From assembly GCA_902786205.1 (NCBI GenBank), contig CADABQ010000002.1, positions 209,526 through 259,977 on the forward strand: 50,452 nt of DNA. The letters run 5' to 3'. The notes beneath the pieces are model-generated. The model had not been told where the DNA came from, did no database searches, and worked only from the letters and a program-made list of their open reading frames with translations. Below are positions 33,364 to 43,250 of the stretch, piece after piece (position 1 is the first letter of the stretch; each line of letters starts with the position of its first letter). The translations under genes and the position numbers were made by a program. Origin of the DNA: an uncultured Lachnospiraceae bacterium. Lineage in GTDB: Bacteria; Bacillota; Clostridia; Lachnospirales; Lachnospiraceae.

Positions 33364-36216
33364 ATGAAAAAAAGAAAAATAGCAGTGCTGATTGCGATGC
33401 TATGGATAGTTATATTTATAATTGGTTTGGGAGTGTCTTCAAGTTCGGTGAAGGCAGAAGAAAGAGCGATACAAGAGGGTGTGCATGAAACATACCAGAA
33501 GGTAAATCATAAAAAAAATACGTTAGAATTAAAGATTCATTATTATTCATTTGAAAAAAAATATAAAAAAGTAAAGGCTACACTTTTGTTAGAGAAAGAA
33601 AAGGTAGGAACCTATAAGAGAAAGAAAAAGGATAAGTTTGGAGCCGTCTTTCATATTGGATTTACAAATAAGAAAAAGGTTAAAACAGCTGAATTGCAGA
33701 TTACATTGGCAGATGGGTCCTCGGATTGTGTGCAGCACAGAGTCATCGATTTGACACAGAGTAAAAAAGGAACATTGGATATTTATGTTGTTCAGGGAAA
33801 TAAAGAAGTATATTATAAAAAAAAGGATGCAATAAAAACACCAGTTATTTCAGAGGCATACTTTGTTAGTGAAAAAGAGATAAAGTTTTCCCTCGCTGAT
33901 ACGGTGGATACTTCGGATAAAAAGTTAGTAGAACAGTTTCAGGTAAAGGACGAAAATGGAAAAAGTTATCCGTTGCTTCATGTATATTCTAAAGCATCCG
34001 AAACGAAAAATAGTGCTACTTTGATCATGCAGGATGCATTAGATTTAGGTAAGCGTTATACGGTTTATATGAAAAATCATATTAGCAGTCCTATTTCTGT
34101 CAGCCAGGCATTTTCAACGGAGGCATTCGATAAAGCATATTATTATGATGGCGATGATTTAGGTGCGATATATACAAAAGAAAAGACAAACTTTCGTTTA
34201 TGGGCACCAACGGCTTCTCAGGTCACCATTAATTTTTATAGTGGAGGAACTGGAAAAAATCGGATTGATTCTCAGGAGATGCTTCGTTCCAAAAAGGGAA
34301 CGTGGGTTTATGATGCAATAGGAGATTATAAAAATGTTTATTACACCTATAGTGTGACGGTAGATGGCATTACAAGAGAGGCTGTGGATTCATATGCAAG
34401 GGCTACCGGTCAAAATGGGGAACGTGGTATGGTTATTGACCTGGCCTCTGCACAACCAAGTGGATTTCAGAAAGAAAAGCGTCCAAATTCTATAGCCATG
34501 ACAGATTCTGTTATATATGAGGCACAGTTACAGGATTTCACACTGGACGATAGTTCTGGTATTATAAACAAGGGAAAATACTTGGCATTGACAGAAAAAG
34601 GAACCAAAAATGTAGATGGTATGGCAACCGGGTTGGATCATTTAGTGGATATGGGAATTACACATTTGGAGATTGTACCAACTTTTAAGGCCGTTTCTGA
34701 GAGTAAAACGAAGGAAAAGAAAACGCAGTATGCTTTGGAAATGGATTCACAGAACTATAATGTACCAGAAGGTGTGTATGCCACCGATACGACAGATGGT
34801 AACGTTCGTGTAAAAGAATATAAACAGATGGTACAAAGTTTACATGAAAATGGAATTCGTGTGAGTATGAATGTTACATACGATCATACTTTTGATTTGG
34901 CACATTCTAATTTTCAAAAAATTGTTCCAGATTATTATTATAGAAAGAATGGTTCTAGCTATGCAAATGGAACTGGCTATGGAAATGAAACAGCAACTGA
35001 ACGTGCTATGATGCGTAAATATATTGTAGATTCTATTGTATATTGGGCTAAAGAATATCACATAGATGGGTTTCACTTGGAACAGATGGGAATTTATGAT
35101 ATACAGACAATGCAGATGATCCGTCAGGCATTGGACGAAATAGATGCTAATATATTGTTATATGGAGATGGTTGGACCAATGGCAAATCAACATATGATG
35201 AAAATCTTCGGGCAACCAAAACAAGTATGAAAGAGTTGGATGGAATTGCAACTTTTTGCAATGATTTTTGTGATGGATTACGTGGGACTGCATCTAAGAA
35301 AAAGGGTACGGGTTTTCTTGCTGGAAATAATTCCTATGAAGAAGACATAAAATTAGGAATTGTAGGTGGGATAGAACATCCGCAGATAAAGAATAGTAAA
35401 CTTACCAAGTCACAGAAAACTTGGGCAAACAGTCCGGAACAGTGTATTAATTATGTATCACGACAGGATATGCTGTCATTGTGGGCTTCTTTACAAAAGA
35501 CAGTACCCAAAGCGTCTAAAAAAGACAAGATTGCTATGAGTAAGCTGGCAGCAGGTATGATGTTTACCTCACAGGGAACACCGTTTGTACAGGCAGGAGA
35601 AGAATTTTCTGGTTTGCAATCGAAAAAAAATACGAAGCAGAATTCGGCTGATTATAGTTTGTCAGAACAGGTGAATGTTATAAAGTGGGATAAGATTTCT
35701 GGACAGGAAGATATTTACAAATATTATAAAGGGTTACTTGCTTTTCGAAAGGCACATAAAGGACTTAGTATGCAGGATGCAGAGAATGTGCAAAAGAACT
35801 TGCATTTTCAGGATACCTCTGGAAAAGGAAATGTGATTGCCTATACCATTGCGAATAGCAAAAAGGAGAAAAAAACAGAGGAACTTATGGTAATTCACAA
35901 TGGAAATGCAGAAGATGTAGAAATTGCATTACCAGATGAAAATACATGGGCCGTTTATGTTGATGGTGACAAAGCAGGAACCGAAGTGATTAGAGAGGTT
36001 ACCAACAGTGTGCATGTAGATGGAATTTCTACTATGGTATTGGTAAAAGAAAATCAAAAAACAAAAACGTGGATAACAATTCAAAAAGCAGATATTTGTC
36101 AATATCTTAGCTTTGGAATCGTAATAGTATTGCTTATGATTGGTATATTTTTCTTGCACAATAATTGCCAAGATGGAGGGAAAATAAAATTTAAAAAAAA
36201 TGTAAACGAGAAGTAA
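33364..36216 (+). CDS. Membrane-anchored pullulanase homologue with altered catalytic residues
   Basis: A 950-residue exported protein with a signal segment (about 5-30), an N-terminal beta region, a CBM48-like domain (TNFRLWAPTASQVTINFYSG) and a pullulanase-type GH13 barrel. A C-terminal helix (IVIVLLMIGIFFL) precedes a basic tail. All four GH13 motifs are changed: region I reads NVTYDH for DVVYNH (N503), region II GFHLEQM for GFRFDLM (nucleophile position E573), region III YGDGW for YGEGW (D602), and region IV SRQDM for S-HDN (Q701). It is probably a glucan-binding or sensing protein, not an active debranching enzyme. AAAGGAGAATC precedes the ATG at 33364. Confidence 0.85.
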   Translation: MKKRKIAVLIAMLWIVIFIIGLGVSSSSVKAEERAIQEGVHETYQKVNHKKNTLELKIHYYSFEKKYKKVKATLLLEKEKVGTYKRKKKDKFGAVFHIGFTNKKKVKTAELQITLADGSSDCVQHRVIDLTQSKKGTLDIYVVQGNKEVYYKKKDAIKTPVISEAYFVSEKEIKFSLADTVDTSDKKLVEQFQVKDENGKSYPLLHVYSKASETKNSATLIMQDALDLGKRYTVYMKNHISSPISVSQAFSTEAFDKAYYYDGDDLGAIYTKEKTNFRLWAPTASQVTINFYSGGTGKNRIDSQEMLRSKKGTWVYDAIGDYKNVYYTYSVTVDGITREAVDSYARATGQNGERGMVIDLASAQPSGFQKEKRPNSIAMTDSVIYEAQLQDFTLDDSSGIINKGKYLALTEKGTKNVDGMATGLDHLVDMGITHLEIVPTFKAVSESKTKEKKTQYALEMDSQNYNVPEGVYATDTTDGNVRVKEYKQMVQSLHENGIRVSMNVTYDHTFDLAHSNFQKIVPDYYYRKNGSSYANGTGYGNETATERAMMRKYIVDSIVYWAKEYHIDGFHLEQMGIYDIQTMQMIRQALDEIDANILLYGDGWTNGKSTYDENLRATKTSMKELDGIATFCNDFCDGLRGTASKKKGTGFLAGNNSYEEDIKLGIVGGIEHPQIKNSKLTKSQKTWANSPEQCINYVSRQDMLSLWASLQKTVPKASKKDKIAMSKLAAGMMFTSQGTPFVQAGEEFSGLQSKKNTKQNSADYSLSEQVNVIKWDKISGQEDIYKYYKGLLAFRKAHKGLSMQDAENVQKNLHFQDTSGKGNVIAYTIANSKKEKKTEELMVIHNGNAEDVEIALPDENTWAVYVDGDKAGTEVIREVTNSVHVDGISTMVLVKENQKTKTWITIQKADICQYLSFGIVIVLLMIGIFFLHNNCQDGGKIKFKKNVNEK

Positions 36217-36296
36217 TATTTATGAGGCATTGTTAATAAAATAGGGTTTGATTTTGTAGAAAATTCGAGCTAAAATAGGTTATAAATAAGAGAGAT

Positions 36297-36345
36297 AGTC
36301 TTACTAATTTTTTAAGATACATAAAAGAGTTAGTAAGACTTTTCT
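36297..36345 (+). terminator. Intrinsic terminator after the pullulanase homologue
   Basis: AGTCTTACTAA pairs perfectly with TTAGTAAGACT, followed by TTTTC. Confidence 0.8.
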
Positions 36346-36346
36346 T

Positions 36347-36514
36347 CTATAGGAAAAGGTATCTTATAGAGGAAAATGTTTCATGGGATATGCACAGATG
36401 CGTAAGGAAGATAGTTGCAAGAATTGTCTAACCTGCATCTGGCATGTAAAGTAATAGAGCAGGGTCCTCATGGATGGGGATTTAGGAAGTTAATGTGGGC
36501 TTGTCCACTTGATT
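36347..36514. repeat. Dispersed intergenic repeat, copy B (longest)
   Basis: The left third (CTATAGGAAAAGG...CTTATAGAGGAAAA) aligns with the copy at 29383. The right part (GGCATGTAAAGT...GGTCCTCATGGATGGGG, then AATGTGGGCTTGTCCACTT) aligns with the copy at 5924. CCTCAT/ATGGGG and GTGG/CCAC form two small hairpins. It lies between a terminator and the ribosome site of the binding-protein gene, so a 5'-leader role is possible. Confidence 0.5.
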
Positions 36515-36530
36515 CGAAGGGGGATTGAAC

Positions 36531-37793
36531 ATGAGAAAAAAACTGATAAGTAGCATGTTGGTAATTAGTTTAGCTTGTATGACTTTTTCAGGGTGTAGTC
36601 AAAGTTCGGAAAAGACCAATTTAAAATTAGCTACTTTAGATGAAAAAAAGACAGATGATAAGAATGTGACATTGACGGTTTGGGGTGCAAAGGAAGATCA
36701 AGAATTATTAAAGGGTATTGTGGACAGCTTTCAGGAAAAATACAAAGGTGAAGCAAAGTTTAATATTACCATTTCTGCGCAAAGTGAAGCGGATTGTAAA
36801 GATGCAGCGCTTGGAGATGTTTCCGAATGTGCAGATGTATTTACATTTGTAGACGATCAGTTGACGGCATTAGCGGCAGCAGGCGTTTTAAAACCTGTCG
36901 AAAATGCAGAAAAAATTAAAGAGGATTCTTTAGATGGAGCAGTACAGGCGGCTTCTATTAATGATACATTGTATGCATATCCGTTGACTGCGGATAATGG
37001 ATATTTTATGTATTATAATAAGAGCTATTTTTCCGATAGTGATTTGCAGAGCCTGGATAAAATGCTTGAAAAGGCGGCTGCAAAGGGAAAGAAAGTAACG
37101 ATGGATTGGAATTCCGGTTGGTATTTATATTCCTTCTTTGCCAACACAGGTTTAAAAGTGGGGTTAAACGATGACGGAATTACAAATTATTGCACATGGA
37201 ATAGCAAAAAAGGTGATGTTCAGGGTGTAGATGTTGCTGAGAGTATGATGAAGATTGCCAGATCAAAAGGTTTCAAAGAGGGAAATGATGACGTATTAGC
37301 TAACGGTGCAAAAGATGGAAGTGTGATTGCAGGTGTTAGTGGTGTATGGCTTGCGGATCGTTTGAAAGAAGCCTGGGGAAGCAATTATGCAGCTACAAAA
37401 CTTCCAACGTATACTGTGGCAGGCAAACAGGTACAGTTAGGATCTTATGTAGGATATAAGATGGTTGGTGTAAATTCAAATTCCAAACAAGTAAGCTGGG
37501 CTACAAAGTTGGCAGAGTGGATTACAAGTCAGGAAAATCAGGAACTTCGTTTTGAAAAGCGTGGACAAGGTCCAGCCAATGCTAAAGCATCGGAAACAGA
37601 TGCTGTCAAACAAAATGTGGCAATCAAGGCACTGTTAGAGCAGTCTGATTATGGTAGTTTACAGCGTATTGGTGGAAAATACTGGGAACCTGTAGCAGAG
37701 TTCGGTGCAAAGATGGCAACAGGAAGTACAGGGGGTTCTTCTGTACAAAAAACTATGGATGAGCTTGTCAAGAATATTACAGCGACAGAATAG
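36531..37793 (+). CDS. Maltodextrin-type ABC solute-binding lipoprotein, no permease nearby
   Basis: This 420-residue family-1 binding protein has a lipoprotein signal with lipobox FSGC (Cys near 21). The core begins [22 protein letters not shown] and includes [17 protein letters not shown] and [33 protein letters not shown], typical of maltose/maltodextrin binders. It should sit on the outer face of the membrane. The next gene, 14 bp downstream, encodes a chemoreceptor, and no transporter permease is present in the neighbourhood. The inferred job is delivery of ligand information or substrate. The ATG at 36531 follows GAAGGGGGA; the frame extends 6 bp upstream to a TTG. Confidence 0.9.
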   Translation: MRKKLISSMLVISLACMTFSGCSQSSEKTNLKLATLDEKKTDDKNVTLTVWGAKEDQELLKGIVDSFQEKYKGEAKFNITISAQSEADCKDAALGDVSECADVFTFVDDQLTALAAAGVLKPVENAEKIKEDSLDGAVQAASINDTLYAYPLTADNGYFMYYNKSYFSDSDLQSLDKMLEKAAAKGKKVTMDWNSGWYLYSFFANTGLKVGLNDDGITNYCTWNSKKGDVQGVDVAESMMKIARSKGFKEGNDDVLANGAKDGSVIAGVSGVWLADRLKEAWGSNYAATKLPTYTVAGKQVQLGSYVGYKMVGVNSNSKQVSWATKLAEWITSQENQELRFEKRGQGPANAKASETDAVKQNVAIKALLEQSDYGSLQRIGGKYWEPVAEFGAKMATGSTGGSSVQKTMDELVKNITATE

Positions 37794-37807
37794 AGGGGGA
37801 CAGTCAT

Positions 37808-39562
37808 ATGAAGAAAAATAGCGATAACAAGAGAGAAAAGAAATGCTTAGGAATTCGGTTTATTGTTATGGTTCCAGTTTTGGTATTAGGTATCTTTTCT
37901 ATTATTTCCAATGTAATTTCCTTTTCCAGTATTCAGAGTGTAAATCAAAGCGGAAGTGAAATTGCAAATACATATTTAGAGAGTATTTCCGCAATGGGCA
38001 AGATTCAGGAAAATGTACAGTCTACACATAAGAAAGCATTGTCTCATATTATCGCAACGAAGTATGATACAATGGTAACGATTGTAAATGAAATTGAGGA
38101 TTTACAGACAGAACTGGAGAAAGAGCTGACAGATTATCAGAAATACGTGACAGAAGATACAGCAGATGAATATAACAAAATTATAAAAAACTATAAACTT
38201 TACAAAGATACATTGGCAGATTTGTTGGCATATAGTGCGAATAGTAAGACAACCAAAGCTTATCAATGTGCAAATAATGAGTTTGAAGAATACGGAAATG
38301 CTATTTTAAAGAGTATTGATACTTTAAATGAAAGTGCACATAGTCAGTCAGAAAACGCCAAAGCGGATTTGGAAAATGCAGCAGCACAGGCATTGTTTAT
38401 CAGCGTTACTACAATTATTATCAGTGTATTGCTTATCATTATTGTAGTAATCGTAGTAATCAAGGTTGTTATTAAGCCAATTCATAAGATGCAGAAACAG
38501 TTGAGTGAAATTTTAAAAGATATTGAGAATCGTCAGGGAGATTTGACAAAACGTTTGGATGTAGTGCCAGTAGAAGAATTATACTTGCTTGCAACAGGTG
38601 TAAATGACTTTATTATAAAATTACAGAGCATCTTCCATACGATTGTGGACAACTCTCAAAAGATTGATGTAGTTGTAAAAGATGTAACACAAAGCGTTGT
38701 TACATCTGGAGACAGTGTAAGTGATTTATCTGCATTGACAGAAGAATTATCCGCTACAATGGTGGATGTATCTTCTAACGTAGAACGTATCAATCAGAAT
38801 GCAGATACAGTTAATACAGAGGTTCGTGCAATTGCAGAACGTTCTGGAGAATTAAAAGATTACTCTGTTGAAATGAAACAGCAGGCAGATGCAGTTGAAA
38901 AATCAGCAAGAAATAACCTTGCTACGACAGAACAGAAATTAAGTGAAATCTTAGGGGTACTGAATAAGGCAATTGAAGAAAGTAAGAGTGTAGAACAAGT
39001 AAATTCTCTTACAGATGATATTTTAAATATTGCCAGTCAGACAAACCTTCTTGCGTTAAATGCTTCCATTGAGGCAGCAAGAGCTGGTGATGCAGGAAAA
39101 GGTTTTGCAGTTGTAGCAGAAGAGATTCGACAGTTGGCAGAATCAAGTACAGAGAATGCAAACCGTATTCAGCATATTAATAGCAATGTAATTCATGCTG
39201 TTCGTAATCTTGCGGATAATGCAAATAATTTAGTTACTTATATGAATGAAGCAATTCTTCCAGAATTTGAGGAATTTGTAAAGACTGGAGTAAAATACGA
39301 AGAAAATGCTTCTTATATTGAAAATGTTATGAATGAATTTGCTGGCAAGACAGGAAACTTAAGAGAATCCATTTCTGAAATTGCTAACTCATTGGATACG
39401 ATTTCACAGGCATTAAATGATGGTGTGGAAGGTGTAAATGGTGTGGCAAACAGTACACAGGTATTAGTAGGAGATATGGATACGATCGTAAAACGAATGG
39501 ATGAGAATCAAAAGATTTCAGAAGATTTAAGTCAGGAGACTTCGGTATTTGTAAAACTGTAA
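37808..39562 (+). CDS. Methyl-accepting chemotaxis protein
   Basis: A 584-residue transmembrane receptor with a first helix (about 17-40), an extracellular four-helix-bundle-like domain (about 41-195), a second helix (about 197-224) and a HAMP domain (about 225-280). The cytoplasmic coiled coil carries the conserved tip [39 protein letters not shown] (about 405-443). It should signal through CheA/CheW to flagella. It forms a two-gene unit with the maltodextrin-type lipoprotein, so that protein may present sugar to the receptor. A strong terminator follows. Confidence 0.95.
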   Translation: MKKNSDNKREKKCLGIRFIVMVPVLVLGIFSIISNVISFSSIQSVNQSGSEIANTYLESISAMGKIQENVQSTHKKALSHIIATKYDTMVTIVNEIEDLQTELEKELTDYQKYVTEDTADEYNKIIKNYKLYKDTLADLLAYSANSKTTKAYQCANNEFEEYGNAILKSIDTLNESAHSQSENAKADLENAAAQALFISVTTIIISVLLIIIVVIVVIKVVIKPIHKMQKQLSEILKDIENRQGDLTKRLDVVPVEELYLLATGVNDFIIKLQSIFHTIVDNSQKIDVVVKDVTQSVVTSGDSVSDLSALTEELSATMVDVSSNVERINQNADTVNTEVRAIAERSGELKDYSVEMKQQADAVEKSARNNLATTEQKLSEILGVLNKAIEESKSVEQVNSLTDDILNIASQTNLLALNASIEAARAGDAGKGFAVVAEEIRQLAESSTENANRIQHINSNVIHAVRNLADNANNLVTYMNEAILPEFEEFVKTGVKYEENASYIENVMNEFAGKTGNLRESISEIANSLDTISQALNDGVEGVNGVANSTQVLVGDMDTIVKRMDENQKISEDLSQETSVFVKL

Positions 39563-39635
39563 GTGATACCAGTTTATGTCCATTGCAAAACAACCATTTC
39601 TATAAAATAATTTATGGGGTTATAGTGTTTAGCAA

Positions 39636-39676
39636 AGCAGTCGCTTTCTTTGCAATAGAAGAAAGCGGCTGTTTTT
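39636..39676 (+). terminator. Intrinsic terminator after the chemoreceptor gene
   Basis: CAGTCGCTTTCTT pairs with AAGAAAGCGGCTG (one G-T pair), followed by TTTTT. Confidence 0.9.
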
Positions 39677-39839
39677 GCCTGTTTTGGGAAAATAAGGATA
39701 TTGGAAGCTGATAAAAAAGGGCGTATAATAGAAATAAATGAAAAAAAATATCAACAAGATGTAAATGATAAAAAATTGCAATAAGACACTTACCGTTTAC
39801 AAAAAATCTTGTTATATTAAACTAACAGGAGGAGAAAGA

Positions 39840-40211
39840 ATGGAAACCTCAAAACAAGGAATAAAATTAAAAAAGCGGGATGGTATTTTAATTGGCTGTT
39901 TCCTATTCATTGGAATTATATTTTTGGGTTATACCTATCTGCATACTTCGGAAGAAAAAAATATTTTAGTGAAAGTAGATGGTAAATGCGTCAAGACATT
40001 TTCTATAAAGGATACAGTTACTTATAAGATTACCAGTGAAAAGGGAACTAATATTTTGCGTATCGCGGAAGGAAAGGTTTGGTTGGAAGATGCAGATTGT
40101 CCAGATCGTGTGTGTGTGAATACTGGAAAAATAAAGTATCCTGGACAGAGCATTATCTGCCTTCCTCATAAAGTAGTAATCGAAATAAAGGAGGATGCTG
40201 ATGCAAAGTAA
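39840..40211 (+). CDS. NusG domain II-containing membrane-anchored protein
   Basis: This 123-residue protein has one N-terminal helix (about 16-38) and an extracellular NusG_II domain ending CPDRVCVNTGKIKYPGQSIICLPHKVVIEI. Despite the name, this family is not a transcription factor. It occurs in flavin-transfer and redox gene clusters next to Gx-transporter genes. The ATG at 39840 follows ACAGGAGGAGAAAGA; the longer frame from 39765 lacks a ribosome site. It overlaps the next gene by 11 bp and starts the probable redox operon that runs to 44635. Confidence 0.85.
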   Translation: METSKQGIKLKKRDGILIGCFLFIGIIFLGYTYLHTSEEKNILVKVDGKCVKTFSIKDTVTYKITSEKGTNILRIAEGKVWLEDADCPDRVCVNTGKIKYPGQSIICLPHKVVIEIKEDADAK

Positions 40212-40701
40212 GACAAAAAAGGTAGCGTTGTATGGGCTTTGTATAGCACTTGCCTTTGTTTTTAGTTATATAGAATCCCTGTTTCCTGTTGTTGGGATAC
40301 CAGGGATGAAACTGGGATTGACAAATATAGTTGTGGTAGTAGCCCTTTATTATATGGATGCGAAGGCGGCCTTTTTCATCAATGTTGTACGAATTATTTT
40401 AGTGTCAGCTACTTTTGGAACTGGATTGAGTTTTCTGTTTTCGATAGCAGGTGGTATGCTTTCTTTTCTGGTTATGTGGCTAATGAAGAAAATGAAATAT
40501 TTTCAATTGGTTACAGTGAGTGTGACAGGAAGTGTGTGTCATAATGCGGGACAGATTTTGGTTGCTCTGTTTGTGTTACATACCAGTAATGTAGTATGGT
40601 ATTTTGGAATATTGTGTATTACAGGTGTTGTGACTGGTGTGTTGATTGGAATAGTGACGAGTGTTATTTTACAGAAACTTCCTAAGGGAATGCTAGATTA
40701 G
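40201..40701 (+). CDS. Gx transporter family membrane protein
   Basis: A 166-residue integral membrane protein with five to six helices and the family pattern MKLGLTNIVVVVALYYMDAKAAFFINVVRIILVSATFGTG followed by FSIAGGMLSF. The family is often annotated as heptaprenyl diphosphate synthase component I and resembles ECF-type S components. In flavinylation clusters it is suspected to handle quinone or flavin precursors, which is inference here. The ATG at 40201 lies 6 bp after AAGGAGG; the ATG at 40195 touches it. It overlaps the NusG_II gene and precedes apbE by 27 bp. Confidence 0.87.
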   Translation: MQSKTKKVALYGLCIALAFVFSYIESLFPVVGIPGMKLGLTNIVVVVALYYMDAKAAFFINVVRIILVSATFGTGLSFLFSIAGGMLSFLVMWLMKKMKYFQLVTVSVTGSVCHNAGQILVALFVLHTSNVVWYFGILCITGVVTGVLIGIVTSVILQKLPKGMLD

Positions 40702-40728
40702 AAAAAGAAAGATAGGATGAGAAGCAAT

Positions 40729-41793
40729 ATGAAAATAAAAAAGAAAATTGTGTGTAGTATGTTGCTCGCAATTCTGTGTCTGACAGGGTGCAACAGTGCA
40801 AACAGCAAAGTTGGAGACAGTAAGGCAACGGACAATGCCAACGCGGAGTATACGCAGGATGTATTTGCGATGGATACATATATGAGTTTGACTGCATACG
40901 GCGCAGGTGCAAAAAAATCGCTTGAGGATGCGGTAACGGAAATCAATCGTTTGGATGCACTGTGGTCGGTGGGAAATAAGGACGGAGAGGTTGCCACACT
41001 CAATAAAGAAGGTAGTGGTATCCTTTCAAAAGATACGAAAGAGTTGTTTTGCCGTTCTTTAGACTTATATAAAAGTACAAAGGGAGCGTTTGACATTACC
41101 GTATATCCATTGATGGATTTGTGGGGCTTTACGACTGGAAAATATCATGTGCCATCAAAAGCACAACTGAAAGAAACCTTGAAGTATGTCAATCAAAGCA
41201 AAATAAAATTTTCGAAAGAAGATGGTGCAATTACACTTGGAGAAGGGCAAAAGGTAGATTTTGGAGGAATTGCAAAAGGATTTACTTCAAATCGTATTAT
41301 GGAGATTTGGAAAGAGCGGGGAATTACTTCGGGAATGGTTTCTCTTGGCGGAAATGTACAAGTGCTGGGAAGTAAAACGGATGGCAGTGCATGGAAGATT
41401 GGTATTCAAAATCCAGACAATCAGGATGGAGAAATGATAGGTGTTGTAACTGTAAAAAATAAAGCAGTCATAACGTCTGGAGGATATGAAAGATATTTTG
41501 AAGAAAATGGAAAAAAGTATCATCACATCTTGGATACAAAAAATGGGTATCCTGCTGACAGTGGACTTACTTCTGTCAGCATTGTAAGTGAAGATGGTAC
41601 TTTAGCAGATGGCTTATCGACCTCTCTTTTTGTCATGGGGAAAGATAAGGCAATTGCTTATTGGAGACAGCATAAAGATGAATTTGACACTATTTTGGTA
41701 GAGAACGATGGCAGTATTTATGTAACTGAAGGGTTGGAGAAATGTTTTTCTTCCGATTATAAGTTTGAAATTGTACGAGGAGATGCACAATGA
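40729..41793 (+). CDS. apbE: FAD:protein FMN transferase (ApbE), lipoprotein
   Basis: A 354-residue ApbE flavin transferase that links FMN from FAD to Thr/Ser of exported proteins. The lipobox is LCLTGC near residue 18. Family motifs include FAMDTYMSLTAYG, FDITVYPLMDLWGF, DFGGIAKGFTSNRI, GGNVQVLG, ITSGGYERYFEENGKKYHHILD and DGLSTSLFVMG. It is outward-facing and anchored to the membrane. The next two genes encode FMN-binding domains with the target motif, so substrate and enzyme are cotranscribed. The stop overlaps the next ATG. The start at 40729 is preferred to 40717 on ribosome-site spacing. Confidence 0.95.
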   Translation: MKIKKKIVCSMLLAILCLTGCNSANSKVGDSKATDNANAEYTQDVFAMDTYMSLTAYGAGAKKSLEDAVTEINRLDALWSVGNKDGEVATLNKEGSGILSKDTKELFCRSLDLYKSTKGAFDITVYPLMDLWGFTTGKYHVPSKAQLKETLKYVNQSKIKFSKEDGAITLGEGQKVDFGGIAKGFTSNRIMEIWKERGITSGMVSLGGNVQVLGSKTDGSAWKIGIQNPDNQDGEMIGVVTVKNKAVITSGGYERYFEENGKKYHHILDTKNGYPADSGLTSVSIVSEDGTLADGLSTSLFVMGKDKAIAYWRQHKDEFDTILVENDGSIYVTEGLEKCFSSDYKFEIVRGDAQ

Positions 41794-43214
41794 GAGAAAA
41801 ATTAGAATGGTTAAAACTGATTATACCAGGGCTTATCCTGACAGGGCTTGTTGTAACACAAGTGCTTGGAGCAGGGCCGGATTTACAGGAGATACCTGAC
41901 CGTCTGATAGTTCAAAATGAAGATACAGAAAAAGTTGATGTACCAGTCACATCAACGAAGCCAGAAGCAGAAAATACCCAAAAGAAAAAGAAAGAAAAAA
42001 AGAAGGCAGAAAAACTTTCTTATAATGGACCTGAAAATGGATATAAAGATGGAACTTATTATGGAAGTGCTACTGGCTATGGTGGCACGATTCAAGTAGC
42101 AGTTACCATCCAAGATGGAAAATTGACAGCCGTAAAAATTGTATCGGCAGCCAGTGAAACACCAGAATTTTTTGCAAGGGCAAAAGCGGTAGCAGATTGG
42201 ATTGTCTCTGCACAAAGTCCGAATGTAGATGTAGTGAGTGGAGCAACGTATTCTTCCAATGGAATTATCAATGCGGTTATTAATGCATTGAAACAGGCAG
42301 GAGCTACAGGCTTGGCAAATAAGAGTACCACGAAGGCAAGTAAACCGACGGTAACTAGAAACCCGGGACCAACCAAAAAGCCTTCCAATAAAAAGACGGT
42401 TCCAAAGGATGCGATTTATGCAGATGGAACATTTTATGGTAGTGGAGAAGGCTATGGTGGAAGTATTAAGGTAAAGGTTGTAATTAAAAAAGAAAAGATA
42501 AAAGAAATTACAATTGTCTCGTCTGCCTATGAGACGCCAGAGTATTTTGCAAAGGCTAAGACAATTTTAGCTGTGATGAAGAAAAAACAGACAGCAGAAG
42601 TAGATGTAGTAAGTGGGGCAACCTATTCTTCTAATGGAATTATTGATGCTGTAAGAGAAGCCTTAAATCGTTCGATTGAGAAGCAGAAAGAAAAGGCAGG
42701 AAAGCACAAGGCTACACCAAAACCAAAGCCTACTGTGGCACCAACCAAGAAACCACAACCTACCAGCTCTACTACGGAAGATACGACAGAGGACGGAACA
42801 AAGGTAGTGGAGAAGGTTACGAATTATGAAAAACAAGTAACAGGTAATGCCACCTGTTATCCAGATGAGGATGAAGATTTCAGATCGTATCCGATTAGTC
42901 TTTTGGTCAATATAACAGGACAAAAGGTGACTCGCACTACGACGAAAGATGGACAGGATACCGTAGAAGAAACAAATACTTATAAAGTGGATACTATTAT
43001 ATTTACAGAGAAAACAAAAACATTGGCTGCAAGAGAAGGTAATTGGTTTTATTTAAAACGTGCAGCAGATGGATTTGGTAAATATAAGGGTGTATTTGGA
43101 CAGCTATTGCTCCCAAAAGAAGTTGAGCAGGTAGATGTGGTAAGTTCTGCGACCTGTTCTTCTGTTGCCATTTTAGATGCATATAAAAATGCAATAGAGC
43201 AAATAGAAAAATAG
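41790..43214 (+). CDS. Exported protein with three FMN-binding domains
   Basis: A 474-residue protein with an N-terminal signal or anchor helix (about 8-28) and a Lys-rich linker. The first two FMN-binding domains each carry the flavinylation motif SGATYSS (about residues 150 and 274). A third, more diverged domain has SSATCSS (about 452), in which Gly is replaced by Ser, so it may not be flavinylated. Pro/Lys/Thr linkers separate the domains. The gene overlaps the apbE stop by 4 bp. It probably carries two covalent FMN groups and passes electrons outside the membrane. Confidence 0.92.
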   Translation: MREKLEWLKLIIPGLILTGLVVTQVLGAGPDLQEIPDRLIVQNEDTEKVDVPVTSTKPEAENTQKKKKEKKKAEKLSYNGPENGYKDGTYYGSATGYGGTIQVAVTIQDGKLTAVKIVSAASETPEFFARAKAVADWIVSAQSPNVDVVSGATYSSNGIINAVINALKQAGATGLANKSTTKASKPTVTRNPGPTKKPSNKKTVPKDAIYADGTFYGSGEGYGGSIKVKVVIKKEKIKEITIVSSAYETPEYFAKAKTILAVMKKKQTAEVDVVSGATYSSNGIIDAVREALNRSIEKQKEKAGKHKATPKPKPTVAPTKKPQPTSSTTEDTTEDGTKVVEKVTNYEKQVTGNATCYPDEDEDFRSYPISLLVNITGQKVTRTTTKDGQDTVEETNTYKVDTIIFTEKTKTLAAREGNWFYLKRAADGFGKYKGVFGQLLLPKEVEQVDVVSSATCSSVAILDAYKNAIEQIEK

Positions 43215-43250
43215 TGTGCTACATCAGTAACGTAAGAATTGGAGAAACAT

